A program made the translations under genes and the position numbers. 64,000 nucleotides of DNA from Lachnospiraceae bacterium UBA2864. GTDB taxonomy: Bacteria; Bacillota; Clostridia; Lachnospirales; Lachnospiraceae. The stretch covers positions 81,472 through 145,471 of the forward strand of contig DEFA01000002.1 of assembly GCA_002350525.1 (NCBI GenBank), written 5' to 3'. Positions within the stretch are counted from its first letter, which is position 1; each line of letters starts with the position of its first letter. The notes under the pieces are model-generated. The model was not told where the DNA came from. It made no database searches and saw only the letters and a list, made by a program, of their open reading frames with translations. Below are positions 9,027 through 16,911 of this stretch, in pieces.

Positions 9027-9699
9027 TAACATATTTTCATCAATACTTACAGAGGGAACATTTACATCGGCACAGTTTGCGATTGTGACCATGGCATCAC
9101 TTGCCTGCGGACTTATAATTGCTGCCGGTTATATGTTCAGAAATAAGTGTTCCAGAAGCTTTTTGATCACACTTATTATGCTTCCGGCAATAGTTGAACT
9201 TGTGATCATTCTGGTAAACGGAAATATCGGAGCGGGAGTTGCGGTAGCAGGAGCTTTCAGCCTTGTAAGATTCAGATCTGCTCCCGGAAAAGGACAGGAG
9301 ATAACAAGCATTTTCCTTGCTATGGCCGTAGGACTCGCAACAGGAATGGGTTATATCGGAGTCGCCATATTCTTCGCCATAGTAATATCAATAGTTAATA
9401 TCATACTTAACATGACGCGTTTTGGCGGTGTGGCAGAGCATGAACGTATACTGAAGATAACGGTACCTGAGAATCTGGATTATGAAGGACGTTTTGAGGA
9501 TATTTTTGAGAAGTATCTCGCAAGTTACTCCTATGAAGAGGTTAAGACCTGTAATATGGGAAGTCTGTATAAGATAACTCTCAGCGTGGTATTAAAGGCA
9601 GGTGTGTCAACGAAGGCTATGCTTGACGACATCAGAACAAGGAACGGAAATCTGGATATAAGTCTGGGAAGACAGATAGATAATGCGGAAAGCTTATAG
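9019..9699 (+). CDS. DUF4956 membrane protein
   Basis: A 226-residue protein with four membrane helices in the first 130 residues and a cytoplasmic alpha/beta C-terminal domain of about 90 residues (ILKITVPENLDYE). The loop at residues 82-95 (LVRFRSAPGKGQEI) and the following glycine-rich helix are the DUF4956 signature. It starts inside the last codons of the VTC gene, implying translational coupling and a VTC-DUF4956 partnership. The biochemical role of the family is unknown; a membrane exit or anchor for the VTC product is an inference. Confidence 0.88.
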   Translation: MLNNIFSSILTEGTFTSAQFAIVTMASLACGLIIAAGYMFRNKCSRSFLITLIMLPAIVELVIILVNGNIGAGVAVAGAFSLVRFRSAPGKGQEITSIFLAMAVGLATGMGYIGVAIFFAIVISIVNIILNMTRFGGVAEHERILKITVPENLDYEGRFEDIFEKYLASYSYEEVKTCNMGSLYKITLSVVLKAGVSTKAMLDDIRTRNGNLDISLGRQIDNAESL

Positions 9700-9765
9700 A
9701 GGATAATGGTTTATAAATACAGATAGTTAATAAATGACAGAGAGATTATACGAGGAGGAATTATC

Positions 9766-11235
9766 ATGACTAAATATAAGATGAGAAGAATATATATAAC
9801 ACTTGCAGCTGTTATGATGGTGGGGATGATGACTGCGTGTTCCGCATCAGATGCCGGAAGTACAGGCAGTACGGTAGTAGAGAGAACAGCATCAGAAGCC
9901 GAGAAGGATGTAACGTCGGATAATGAGACAATTCAGAAGGAGGAAAAATCAGAGCATTTTACGGAGAGAGATCTGAAGCAGACAGCGGATACAGAAGGTG
10001 CGGAGAAGATAAACTTAACAAGCGGACAGGATATAAGTATTACGTCGGAAGGAGTTTATGTTGTATCGGGAAGTGCTGAAAACGTTACTATAACGGTTGA
10101 AGCCGGAGATGAGGATAAAGTTCAGATAGTCCTTGACGGAGTGAACGTGAATAATACAGGAGCACCGTTTATCTATGTAAAAAATGCAGATAAAGTTTTT
10201 GTAACGACTGGGGACGGTGAAAATACCCTGAAAGTTACGGGTGAATATAAGGCTGACGGAGATACGGAGCTTGATGCTGTCATATTTTCAAAAGATGATC
10301 TGGTCCTGAACGGAACAGGAGTACTTAATATCAATTCATCAGATAATGCGGTTTCTTGTAAGGATACTCTGAAGATTACAGGAGGAACACTGAACGTAAG
10401 CTGCAGCGGAAATGCCTTTGAAGCTCATGATGCGATCAAGATAGCGGACGGGACTATAAAGATCACAGAATGTAATGACGGACTTCATGCAGAGGACAGT
10501 GATGATGACTCGATCGGAGCGGTTTATATAAGAGGTGGTGCATTTGATATAACCGCGTCTGATGATGCAATCCATGCAACGACCACGATCGATATAGACG
10601 GAGGTGAATTTACGCTTGATGCGCGTGAATGTATAGAGGGAACCTATATAAAGATAAATGATGGAAGCTTTGTTATAAAGGCTTCGGATGACGGAATAAA
10701 CGCGGCAGCAAAATCGGACGAATATACACCGACCTTTGAGATGAATGGCGGAGAGGTAACCATAACCATGGGAGCCGGAGATACAGACGGAGTGGACTCG
10801 AACGGAAATATCTATATAAATGGCGGAACTATCAGCATAACGGGACAGTCGAGCTTTGATTATGATGGGGAGGCCGTGTATAACGGCGGAACGGTTATTG
10901 AGAACGGCAAAGAGACAAATACTATAAGCAACCAGTTCTTCGGACAAGGCGGAGATTTTAAGCAGGGAGGCGGACATCCGGATGGCAACTTCCCGACAGA
11001 CGGAACTCAGCCTGACGAGAATTTTCAGCCGGACGGCAACTTCCCGACAGACGGAACTCAGCCTGACGGGAATTTTCAGCCGGACGGTAACGGAACCCAG
11101 CCTGACGAGAATTTTCAGCCGGGTGGAAACATGACTCCGGGGCAGAACAGAAGACAGCGGCCGGGACAGATGCAGGAGCAGAATCAGGAACAGAATCAGG
11201 AACAGAATCAGGAACAGGAGGATGATACCATTTAA
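9766..11235 (+). CDS. Cthe_2159-like beta-helix lipoprotein with repeat tail
   Basis: A 489-residue secreted protein. The signal peptide ends MTAC with lipidated Cys25. After a Ser/Glu linker, residues about 85-385 are a beta-helix made of short turns (VFVTTGDGENTLKVTG, NGGEVTITMG, DGINAAAKS), matching the Cthe_2159 carbohydrate-binding family (PF14262), which binds polygalacturonate/cellulose in Clostridium thermocellum. The C-terminal 90 residues are low complexity: a 17-residue unit DGNFPTDGTQPDENFQP repeated, then QEQN repeats. It is the third gene of the VTC-DUF4956 operon, with GAGGAGG before the ATG. Confidence 0.85.
   Translation: MTKYKMRRIYITLAAVMMVGMMTACSASDAGSTGSTVVERTASEAEKDVTSDNETIQKEEKSEHFTERDLKQTADTEGAEKINLTSGQDISITSEGVYVVSGSAENVTITVEAGDEDKVQIVLDGVNVNNTGAPFIYVKNADKVFVTTGDGENTLKVTGEYKADGDTELDAVIFSKDDLVLNGTGVLNINSSDNAVSCKDTLKITGGTLNVSCSGNAFEAHDAIKIADGTIKITECNDGLHAEDSDDDSIGAVYIRGGAFDITASDDAIHATTTIDIDGGEFTLDARECIEGTYIKINDGSFVIKASDDGINAAAKSDEYTPTFEMNGGEVTITMGAGDTDGVDSNGNIYINGGTISITGQSSFDYDGEAVYNGGTVIENGKETNTISNQFFGQGGDFKQGGGHPDGNFPTDGTQPDENFQPDGNFPTDGTQPDGNFQPDGNGTQPDENFQPGGNMTPGQNRRQRPGQMQEQNQEQNQEQNQEQEDDTI
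10979..11219 (+). repeat. 51-bp coding tandem repeat and 12-bp QEQN repeat
   Basis: A 51-base unit occurs about 2.7 times from 10979 to 11121 (GGCAACTTCCCGAC recurs at 10984 and 11035). A 12-base unit CAGAATCAGGAA occurs about three and a half times at 11177-11219. Both stay in frame. Confidence 0.85.
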
Positions 11236-11261
11236 GATAGATAAACAAGTATTTATGTTGT

Positions 11262-11314
11262 AAAGATTTACAGTGTTTCCCAAAGATTAACATTGATCAG
11301 ACAGAAAAGATTAA
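11262..11314. repeat. Three AAAGATTWA direct repeats upstream of the ABC promoter
   Basis: AAAGATTTA at 11262, AAAGATTAA at 11282 and 11306, spaced 20 and 24 bases and ending 21 bases before the -35. The last two units extend to a longer shared pattern (AAAGATTAA then N-N-TTGAT). They could bind a regulator or be chance in AT-rich DNA. Confidence 0.4.
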
Positions 11315-11335
11315 TCTTGATTAAACCGAAAAGTA

Positions 11336-11364
11336 TTGACAAGAATAAAAGTCAGTAGTATTAT
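11336..11364 (+). promoter_or_regulatory. Strong sigma-A promoter of the ABC exporter operon
   Basis: TTGACA at 11336-11341, a 17-base spacer and TATTAT at 11359-11364. The operator starts two bases after the -10. Confidence 0.85.
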
Positions 11365-11365
11365 C

Positions 11366-11386
11366 TGTATTACAACAAGTAATACA
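11366..11386. promoter_or_regulatory. GntR (YtrA-type) operator-like palindrome
   Basis: Perfect arms TGTATTAC and GTAATACA separated by five bases, covering the expected transcription start. YtrA-subfamily GntR repressors of ABC exporter operons use inverted repeats of this kind. No GntR gene is adjacent, so the repressor must be encoded elsewhere. Confidence 0.65.
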
Positions 11387-11458
11387 AACGATACACGAGA
11401 TATATGAGGAGCCGCGTAAGCGATTTCCGGAACACCGGTTAAGAAAAGAGGTTTGATC

Positions 11459-12184
11459 ATGGGAAACAAAGTTATGCTTGAGATAAAGAATTATTCAAAG
11501 ACATACGGAGAAGGTGCTAAGGCAGCGGATAATGTATGCCTTACAGTAGAAAGCGGTGATATATACGGATTCATCGGACATAACGGAGCAGGAAAGTCTA
11601 CAACCATTCGTGCTGTGGTAGGCGTTCTTGACTTTACGGAGGGTGATATCTTCATCGACGGTCATTCGGTAAAAACAGATGCTTATGAATGTAAGAAGAT
11701 AACCGCATATATTCCGGACAATCCGGATCTGTATGAGAATCTTACGGGAATCCAGTATCTGAACTTTATAGCCGATGTTTTCGGTATAGGAGTTTCGGAG
11801 AGAGAAGAGCGTATAAGCGATTATGCCGCAAGATTTGAGATCACGGATGCTCTGGGAGATCAGATAAGTTCATATTCTCATGGTATGAAGCAGAAGCTAG
11901 CTATAATCTCCGCGCTTATCCATAAACCGAAGCTTATGGTCTTAGATGAGCCTTTTGTAGGATTGGATCCGAAAGCGTCCTTCATTTTAAAGCAGATCAT
12001 GCATGAGATGTGCGAAGAGGGAACAGCAATCTTCTTCTCTACCCATGTACTTGATGTTGCGGAAAAGCTCTGCAACAAAGTGGCTATCATAAAGAAGGGC
12101 CGGATAATCGCTTCCGGAACAATGGATGAACTGACACAGGGTGCTTCTTTGGAAGATGTATTTCTGGAGGTTGTCGATGAATAA
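11459..12184 (+). CDS. ABC transporter ATP-binding protein
   Basis: A 241-residue ATPase. I take the ATG at 11459, eight bases after AAGAGG, over the TTG six bases upstream. Walker A GHNGAGKST is at residues 40-48, the signature is the divergent YSHGMKQK, and Walker B is LMVLDEPFVGLDP, with ILATHV-like FFSTHVLDVAEKL as the switch. This is the CcmA/YtrB-like exporter subfamily. The GTG/ATG-rich end overlaps the permease start by eight bases, so the two form a transporter. The operator in front suggests induction by an effector of a GntR repressor. The substrate is unknown. Confidence 0.92.
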   Translation: MGNKVMLEIKNYSKTYGEGAKAADNVCLTVESGDIYGFIGHNGAGKSTTIRAVVGVLDFTEGDIFIDGHSVKTDAYECKKITAYIPDNPDLYENLTGIQYLNFIADVFGIGVSEREERISDYAARFEITDALGDQISSYSHGMKQKLAIISALIHKPKLMVLDEPFVGLDPKASFILKQIMHEMCEEGTAIFFSTHVLDVAEKLCNKVAIIKKGRIIASGTMDELTQGASLEDVFLEVVDE

Positions 12185-13775
12185 GAATGTAATTCTATTA
12201 AAGAATCTTCTGCTTTCCACAAGTCAGTGGAACAGCTATAAGTTCTGCAAAGATAAGAAAAAAAGAGGTCGTATAGCAGGAAACTTCATAGGCCGGGTAA
12301 TACTCTTCATTATGCTCATGGCTTACTGCATTGGCAACTGTATAGGTTACGGTAAGTTCGGTCTTGCCGGTGCTATTCCGGAAATGTGTGCAATGTTATT
12401 GGCAGGTCTGTCATTTGTGTTTACATTTTTTAAAACCAACGGATATCTGTTCAACTTTAAGGAATACGATATGTTAATGGCACTGCCCTATGAACCGAAA
12501 AGTATTGCTTCCGCGAAGTTCCTCTACATGTATATAAAGAGCCTTCCTTGGTATATGAGTGTTTCAATCTCTATGCTGGCAGGATACGCTGTATATGAGA
12601 AGCCGGGAATAGCAGTATTCCCTGTCTGGATCATCTTGTCGATGATAATACCGATCATTCCTATGCTTGCAGCTGCATTTTTAGGCTTCATAGTTGCAAG
12701 GATAGGTTCGGGTGTTAAGAATAAGACCATGGTTCAGACTATTCTGACCTTACTTCTTGTATTTTCATGCTTCGGACTGCAATACTTAATGGAGGACATG
12801 TTCAGGAATAATAAGACCGCAGAGGTTTTAAATTCACTTTCAAGCGTAACGGGAACTGCCGGAAGAATATATCTTCCGATAGAGTGGTTCAGAGGATCAG
12901 TAGTTGAGCTGAAGATTTCGGATATGCTCCTTCTGGTCGGAATTACATTAGTGCTTTTTGAACTTGTATTTATCCCGGTCGGAAAATCCTACAGAAAGAT
13001 TAATTCAGCTCTTAAGTCACATTCCGCTTCACGTGCATTTACCATGACCGAGCAGAAGCAGAAGAGCGTGATCGACGCGATCGTATTTAAAGAATTTAAG
13101 AGGATGACGGGTTCGGTTACATATGTTACAAATGCGGGACTGGGCGTGATCATGTGTCTGATCGCAGGAATTGCCGTACTTTTTATAGACGTTGAAAAAC
13201 TTCTCGATAAGGCTATGATGGGTGCGCCTATTACTATGGAGATGGTGTATCCGGCTATTCCGTTAATAGTATATTTCTTTATCGGAATGGCAGCCACGAC
13301 AGCCATGACTCCGTCTCTTGAAGGAAAGAATTACTGGATAGTACAGAGCCTTCCGATCAGGAAAAGGACACTCTATCAGGGAAAGATGCTTTTCAATATA
13401 TATCTTACGGTTCCTGTTATGACATTTACGATCCTCACCGTATGCTTCTCGGCAAAGGTTCCGCCTCTTAATACAGCACTTTATGTGCTCCAGGGACTTG
13501 TACTCTGTGCCTTTTCAACGTGTTGGGGATGTGTATGCGGAATTAAGCATATGCGCCTTGACTGGGAGAATGAGATAGAAGTTATCAAGCAGGGTAGTGC
13601 TGTTTCTTTATATCTTCTTCCGAATATGTTTATAACCATGGCACTTATCGGAGCTGTAGTATATTTCAGTCAGTTTATAAATTCACTTATGATCACCTGC
13701 GTAATGATAGTTGTTCTGTCAATATTCGCAGCACTGAGTTATGCAAAGGTGATGGCACTTACAAAAGAAGATTGA
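12177..13775 (+). CDS. ABC exporter permease, large polytopic protein
   Basis: A 532-residue membrane protein starting at the ATG at 12177 after CTGGAGG, inside the ATPase gene's last codons. I count about twelve hydrophobic segments in two halves with a central charged loop (KSHSASRAFTMTEQKQKS). It resembles the putative ABC-exporter permeases (YtrC/EcsB-like size class) that pair with CcmA-type ATPases. It lacks FtsX/MacB periplasmic domains, unlike the other permeases in this window. The substrate may be a peptide or lipid; this cannot be decided from sequence. Confidence 0.82.
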   Translation: MNKNVILLKNLLLSTSQWNSYKFCKDKKKRGRIAGNFIGRVILFIMLMAYCIGNCIGYGKFGLAGAIPEMCAMLLAGLSFVFTFFKTNGYLFNFKEYDMLMALPYEPKSIASAKFLYMYIKSLPWYMSVSISMLAGYAVYEKPGIAVFPVWIILSMIIPIIPMLAAAFLGFIVARIGSGVKNKTMVQTILTLLLVFSCFGLQYLMEDMFRNNKTAEVLNSLSSVTGTAGRIYLPIEWFRGSVVELKISDMLLLVGITLVLFELVFIPVGKSYRKINSALKSHSASRAFTMTEQKQKSVIDAIVFKEFKRMTGSVTYVTNAGLGVIMCLIAGIAVLFIDVEKLLDKAMMGAPITMEMVYPAIPLIVYFFIGMAATTAMTPSLEGKNYWIVQSLPIRKRTLYQGKMLFNIYLTVPVMTFTILTVCFSAKVPPLNTALYVLQGLVLCAFSTCWGCVCGIKHMRLDWENEIEVIKQGSAVSLYLLPNMFITMALIGAVVYFSQFINSLMITCVMIVVLSIFAALSYAKVMALTKED

Positions 13776-13817
13776 ACCGGAAGAATGCCCCCCGCGGATT
13801 ATTTATTCCAAGTTGTC

Positions 13818-13846
13818 TTGAAGAAATAGGTCATTTGAACTATTAT
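13818..13846 (+). promoter_or_regulatory. Sigma-A promoter for the 13896 gene
   Basis: TTGAAG at 13818-13823, a 17-base spacer and TATTAT at 13841-13846, 50 bases before the start codon. Confidence 0.7.
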
Positions 13847-13895
13847 GTCTGATATGACAATACATTTATGAATAAATGATCGGGGGGTTGTTTTC

Positions 13896-14972
13896 ATGAA
13901 GAAACCAAGTTATGTGAAGGCACTGATCGCAGCGGCAATCATGGCGATATTTATATCGGGAGCAATCATAAGTATCCAGCTGCCGCAGGCGAAGGATCTG
14001 TATGAACAAAATTTTAAGACCATGCACGGAGAACTGTCGGCGAAGATCTTCAATCGGGGATACGGTTATTATATTTCCGAGGATGAGGATAAGGAACAGC
14101 TGCAGTATTTCCTGTCTAATATGACGGAGGGCATAAATTTCAATACAGTTTACTTTCCGTATTTTCATACTCCTGTTGTAACGGATATATATAAGTTTTA
14201 TGATTCGGAGTTTAACTGTATAAATGTGAAGGATACGCTTTTCTATATTGAGGATAATGAGGAAAAGCCGGATTCAAAGAAACGTCATTACTATGCATTT
14301 AAGGATGAAAAGCTTGCCGGGGAGATTGATAAGCTGGTCAGGGAATACGGTGAAAATATCGGGATGGTAGTCTTTAATGTTAAGGACATATATGTAAAAG
14401 ATGATACCTTTATACCCGGTGAAGTGTCCTGTTATGCCATGGGAGAAGGCGGGTCAACGAATAATCTCAGAACCCTTTACAAAGCTCCGAAGGATAGAGA
14501 AGGAATGGAGGCAGAAGGATACAGGCATATCAAAAAAAACGAGAATTTCTTCGTGGGAGAGACTGCTCTGAAAGATGCAAGTATTTCTTACTGTTACCAT
14601 CTTGATAAGGAGCGGGAAGACAGATTAAATGAGATCCTTGACGGAGTTATTCAGAGTTCCGGCGGAAATCCCGAACAGGTATATGAGAGAAAAGATATAA
14701 GTCCTTTTTCCATGGAAATGTACAGCGTCCGAAAGAATGACGGAAAAGACGAGGAACATACCTACTATGTTGTGATATATGAGAGAATAAATGTGCTGGG
14801 TCAGCCATACTCACTGAATGTATTAAACGGCAGAGGTATTCTGTACGGTGAGATATATGCTCTGGAAATGATAGGGCTTGCATCGACATTCATGCTTATC
14901 GCAGCATTGATAGTAAAGATTAGACGTAAAAAGATGAATCGTATGAATGAAAATACATTCGATAATTTATAA
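13896..14972 (+). CDS. Orphan sensor-like membrane protein without kinase domain
   Basis: A 358-residue protein with an N-terminal membrane helix (about 9-27), a 285-residue extracytoplasmic domain and a second helix near residues 322-340, followed by a short basic tail (KIRRKKMNRMNENTFDNL). This is the topology of a histidine-kinase sensor module, but the protein stops where a kinase would begin. There is no H-box downstream in any frame and no frameshift remnant, because sulP runs in from the other strand straight after. GGGGGG precedes the ATG. It could be a co-sensor for a kinase elsewhere or a binding protein. No known domain was recognised. Confidence 0.65.
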   Translation: MKKPSYVKALIAAAIMAIFISGAIISIQLPQAKDLYEQNFKTMHGELSAKIFNRGYGYYISEDEDKEQLQYFLSNMTEGINFNTVYFPYFHTPVVTDIYKFYDSEFNCINVKDTLFYIEDNEEKPDSKKRHYYAFKDEKLAGEIDKLVREYGENIGMVVFNVKDIYVKDDTFIPGEVSCYAMGEGGSTNNLRTLYKAPKDREGMEAEGYRHIKKNENFFVGETALKDASISYCYHLDKEREDRLNEILDGVIQSSGGNPEQVYERKDISPFSMEMYSVRKNDGKDEEHTYYVVIYERINVLGQPYSLNVLNGRGILYGEIYALEMIGLASTFMLIAALIVKIRRKKMNRMNENTFDNL

Positions 14973-14979
14973 ACAAATA

Positions 14980-15014
14980 GGGCGGAGGAACTGATCAGAT
15001 CAGTCCCTTCGCCC
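14980..15014 (-). terminator. Terminator overlapping the sulP stop
   Basis: Imperfect 17-bp inverted repeat (GGGCGGAGGAACTGATC against GATCAGTCCCTTCGCCC). On the minus strand it is followed by TATTTGTTTAT. It could also slow transcription of the convergent gene at 13896. Confidence 0.55.
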
Positions 15015-16641
15015 ATTCTATTGCATCATCGATATGAGGTCTGAAGTTATCTTCGCCGACTTTTTCCACAAAGCCGTCTTTCTTCATTGTATTCATCGGC
15101 TGCTCATTTACATGAGAGAATACGAGCTGGATACCGTTTTCATGGCATCTGTCGTAGAAGTTTTCAAGAGAGTGCATAGCTGTTGCGTCAAGTGCGGGAA
15201 CACCTCTCATTCGGATGATAATGACCTTTGTTACATCACGGAAGTTCATTGTATCGATCTGGCTTGAGCTTCCGAAGAACATCGGACCGTATATTTCATA
15301 TACACGAACCTGTGGAGGAAGCGGCTTCAGGTCCATTCCGTCAGGATCCTCATCGGGATCGTAATACTTCCATCCGACAACTGCAGATTCTTCACTCATT
15401 CTTTTAAGGAAGAGGATCATGGATAGAAGCATACCCACCTCGATAGCGAGTACGAGGTCAAATACGACCGTAAGTATGAAGGTTATTGTGAGTACGAGGA
15501 TATCACTCTTAGGTGCTGTCTTACAAAGATGTACAAATGTACGCCACTGGCACATGTTGTAAGCAACTATAAAGAGTATAGCTGCTATGGTCGGCATAGG
15601 TATAAGTGCCGCATAAGGCATAAGTACCACAAGTACGAGTACAAGAACAAGAGAATGAACCATGCCGGCAACAGGCGTACGTCCGCCGTTTTTGATATTT
15701 GCGGCGGTTCTTGCAATCGCTCCCGTGGCAGGGATTCCGCCGAAAAGAGCAGATCCTATATTACCGCAGCCCTGTGCGATAAGTTCCATGTTGGAACGGT
15801 GATGTGAGTTGATCATACTGTCTGCAACAACACATGAAAGAAGGGATTCGATACCTGCAAGTATTGCAATAGTAAAACCGTCAGGCAGTGCATTTGATAT
15901 GGCTTTAAGGCTTATGGCAGGAATATGAAGTGTCGGAAGTGCGCTGCTTATGGTATACAGATCTCCGATGGTATTAACATTCATGCCTGAGAATTTTACG
16001 ATCAGAACACCGGCAATCACAGCTATAAGCGAACCCGGAATTTTCTCGCTGATCTTCGGCCATATTATAAGGATCACAAGACTTATGGCACCGACAAGGA
16101 AGGCATACGGATTAAAGGTATTAAGGTTGAGACCGAAGGCTTTAAGTTTATCTACGGTTTCAATGGTAACTGTACCCTGTGGATAGGTCAGGCCGAAGAA
16201 ATCCTTTAACTGGCCGATTACAATTGTCACTGCGATACCTGAGGTAAAACCTGTTGTTATGGTATACGGAATAAATCTTATGAGACTTCCCATACGGAGG
16301 AAGCCCATAATGATAAGAATGATACCTGCGATAACTGTTGCGATGATCATTCCGTCCATTCCGTTCTTTGCGATAATACCTGCAACTATGGTTGCAAAGG
16401 CGGCGGTCGGTCCGGCAATCTGTACACGGCTTCCGCTGAGGAAGGAGATAATAAATCCTGCTACGATGGCAGTGAATATTCCTTCTGTCGGTCCTACGCC
16501 GGATGCAAGGGCAAGTGCGATCGAAAGCGGAAGAGCTATTATCGCAACTATGATACCCGATATGACATCAGTTCCGAACTGCTTGGCAGAATAGGACTTC
16601 ATGGTGCTGAAAAGCATAGGTTTTAACTTGTCTTTGTTCAT
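14995..16641 (-). CDS. SulP family anion transporter with STAS domain
   Basis: A 548-residue permease. The first 420 residues hold the SLC26/SulP transmembrane region, with the opening DVISGIIVAIIALPLSIALA and the RVQIAGPTAAFATIVAGI block that forms the anion site. Residues about 435-545 are a cytoplasmic STAS domain whose nucleotide/phospho-site region reads ALDATAMHSLENF (Asp485). SulP proteins carry sulfate, bicarbonate or dicarboxylates; the substrate cannot be told here. GGAAG lies upstream of the ATG. It is monocistronic, with its own promoter and terminator. Confidence 0.92.
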   Translation of the reverse strand: MNKDKLKPMLFSTMKSYSAKQFGTDVISGIIVAIIALPLSIALALASGVGPTEGIFTAIVAGFIISFLSGSRVQIAGPTAAFATIVAGIIAKNGMDGMIIATVIAGIILIIMGFLRMGSLIRFIPYTITTGFTSGIAVTIVIGQLKDFFGLTYPQGTVTIETVDKLKAFGLNLNTFNPYAFLVGAISLVILIIWPKISEKIPGSLIAVIAGVLIVKFSGMNVNTIGDLYTISSALPTLHIPAISLKAISNALPDGFTIAILAGIESLLSCVVADSMINSHHRSNMELIAQGCGNIGSALFGGIPATGAIARTAANIKNGGRTPVAGMVHSLVLVLVLVVLMPYAALIPMPTIAAILFIVAYNMCQWRTFVHLCKTAPKSDILVLTITFILTVVFDLVLAIEVGMLLSMILFLKRMSEESAVVGWKYYDPDEDPDGMDLKPLPPQVRVYEIYGPMFFGSSSQIDTMNFRDVTKVIIIRMRGVPALDATAMHSLENFYDRCHENGIQLVFSHVNEQPMNTMKKDGFVEKVGEDNFRPHIDDAIEWAKGLI

Positions 16642-16713
16642 GTGGGGATACTTCCTTTTACTGATAGTATTTTGAATAAAGCTGAATTACTTGATGCAAA
16701 AACGCCGAACGAC

Positions 16714-16742
16714 ATAATAATCCTCTTTTACCGATATTTCAA
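16714..16742 (-). promoter_or_regulatory. Promoter of the SulP gene
   Basis: On the minus strand, TTGAAA, a 17-base spacer and TATTAT, with the -10 73 bases upstream of the sulP start. Confidence 0.75.
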
Positions 16743-16849
16743 GTAATTCTTTAAATCCAAGCAGTAATTCTACATTATAGACTAATAGTTTTTTTAATAT
16801 GGCGGATAAAGTGCAAAATATGATAAAAAATGTAACGAATAATGCATTG

Positions 16850-16878
16850 TTGCCCCGGATGTGAATATGATATATTGC
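16850..16878 (+). promoter_or_regulatory. Possible promoter for the GH31 gene
   Basis: TTGCCC at 16850-16855, a 17-base spacer and TATTGC at 16873-16878. The match is modest. Confidence 0.35.
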
Positions 16879-16911
16879 ATTTACATTTATTAATCATAAG
16901 AGGTACTTGAA

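Noticed and set aside
10979..11219. CRISPR-like array
   Set aside because: The repeats are directly tandem, in frame and coding, with no spacers and no cas genes nearby.
10339..11283. A 314-codon open frame on the minus strand under the beta-helix lipoprotein gene
   Set aside because: It arises from the repeat-rich, biased codons of the plus-strand gene; it has a low-complexity leucine/arginine composition, no ribosome site and no domain.
13776..16641. A frameshifted histidine kinase after the 13896 gene
   Set aside because: No H-box or ATPase motif appears in any plus frame downstream; the space is filled by an intact sulP gene on the minus strand.
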